Positions 5,965 to 6,269 of a DNA stretch of 6,269 nt are shown here, in pieces. The notes under the pieces are model-generated. The model did not search any database, was not told where the DNA came from, and saw only the letters and a program-made list of their open reading frames with translations. Both the position numbers and the translations under genes were made by a program. Position 1 is the first letter of the stretch, and the number at the start of each line of letters is the position of its first letter. The stretch is from an uncultured Eubacteriales bacterium (GTDB lineage: Bacteria > Bacillota > Clostridia > UBA1381): assembly GCA_900556575.1 (NCBI GenBank), contig USPO01000097.1:1-6269 (forward strand). Direction: 5' to 3'.

Positions 5965-6269
5965 TTAATAGTTATAGTCGGTTTCCGAATTTTGTTCATC
6001 ACTACCATAGGCACGTTTAAGAACCTTTAAATCAGATACCTTGTATTCCTTTAAGGATTTTTCCTTGCCGTCAATAGAAACCTTGCAAAGACCTTTTAAT
6101 AGGCTTACATTTTCAACAGTTCCCTTGCCGTCAGGAGTTTTAACTATTGAACCCTGACGCGGAGTTTCCCTGAGCAGTTCTTCGTATACATCCTGTTCAT
6201 ACTTTAAGCAGCACATTAATCGTCCGCAGGCACCGGAGATTTTTGTCGGATTAAGCGACAAACCCTGTT
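5965..6269 (-). CDS. ricT: RicT/YaaT family protein (PSP1 domain), 3' part only
   Basis: The last 100 residues are visible; the 5' part lies beyond the window. The sequence opens with QGLSLNPTKISGACGRLMCCLKYE, a signature of the PSP1 C-terminal region of RicT (YaaT), including a conserved cysteine cluster. In Bacillus subtilis RicT acts with RicA and RicF in a complex that carries [4Fe-4S] clusters and supports RNase Y-dependent mRNA maturation, competence and Spo0A activation. After the core comes a small beta-rich segment, RQGSIVKTPDGKGTVENV, and then an acidic, Asn/Ser-rich tail ending in DYNY. The true start is upstream of the edge; a TTG at 6261 is an internal Leu codon. I see no convincing terminator between this gene and the ferredoxin. 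Identity is confident; the cellular role is carried over from B. subtilis. Confidence 0.93.
   Translation of the reverse strand, partial: QGLSLNPTKISGACGRLMCCLKYEQDVYEELLRETPRQGSIVKTPDGKGTVENVSLLKGLCKVSIDGKEKSLKEYKVSDLKVLKRAYGSDEQNSETDYNY

Noticed and set aside
6259..6261. TTG as the start codon of the RicT protein
   Set aside because: The codons upstream to the window edge continue the family sequence (Gln-Gly before Leu-Ser-Leu), so this is an internal Leu and the gene is cut by the edge.

Overview
The window is an AT-rich stretch in which every supportable gene lies on the minus strand, so transcription runs from high to low coordinates. The mix of genes suggests a low-GC Gram-positive of the class Clostridia, possibly a gut Ruminococcaceae/Oscillospiraceae-type anaerobe. 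It holds a clostridial 2[4Fe-4S] ferredoxin, a RicT/YaaT-type PSP1 protein, a clostripain-family lipoprotein and a LytTR regulator. Shine-Dalgarno sites are strong and the promoters are of sigma-A type. The lineage is inferred from gene content only.

Layout in order of transcription. (1) 6269-5965: the 3' end of a ricT/yaaT gene, cut by the window edge. (2) 5853-5680: a 57-residue 2[4Fe-4S] ferredoxin with its own extended -10 promoter and hairpin terminator. (3) 5532-3621: a clostripain (C11)-like lipoprotein gene split by a one-base frameshift in an A5 run near 4754-4758. The two halves read together as one 636-residue protein. Both positions that carry the catalytic His and Cys in active family members are changed, to Ser and Asp. 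(4) 3396-1006: a 796-residue P-type cation ATPase of the CtpE-like branch, with its own promoter, palindromic leader sequences and terminator. (5) 849-31: a 272-residue regulator with a SnoaL/NTF2-like sensor domain joined to a LytTR DNA-binding domain, again with its own promoter.

The genes look like mostly independent transcription units. Terminators lie after the ferredoxin, the clostripain-like gene and the ATPase. Clear TGnTATAAT promoters precede the ferredoxin, the ATPase and the regulator. No single pathway joins them. The plausible links are loose: RicT belongs to a complex known to carry Fe-S clusters and sits next to a ferredoxin, and the regulator lies directly downstream of the cation pump.

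The most noteworthy points are the frameshifted and catalytically altered clostripain homologue, the loss of two canonical cation ligands in the ATPase, and paired inverted repeats around the ATPase promoter. I see no mobile element, CRISPR array, tRNA or rRNA, and no stretch above 300 bases lacks a gene.
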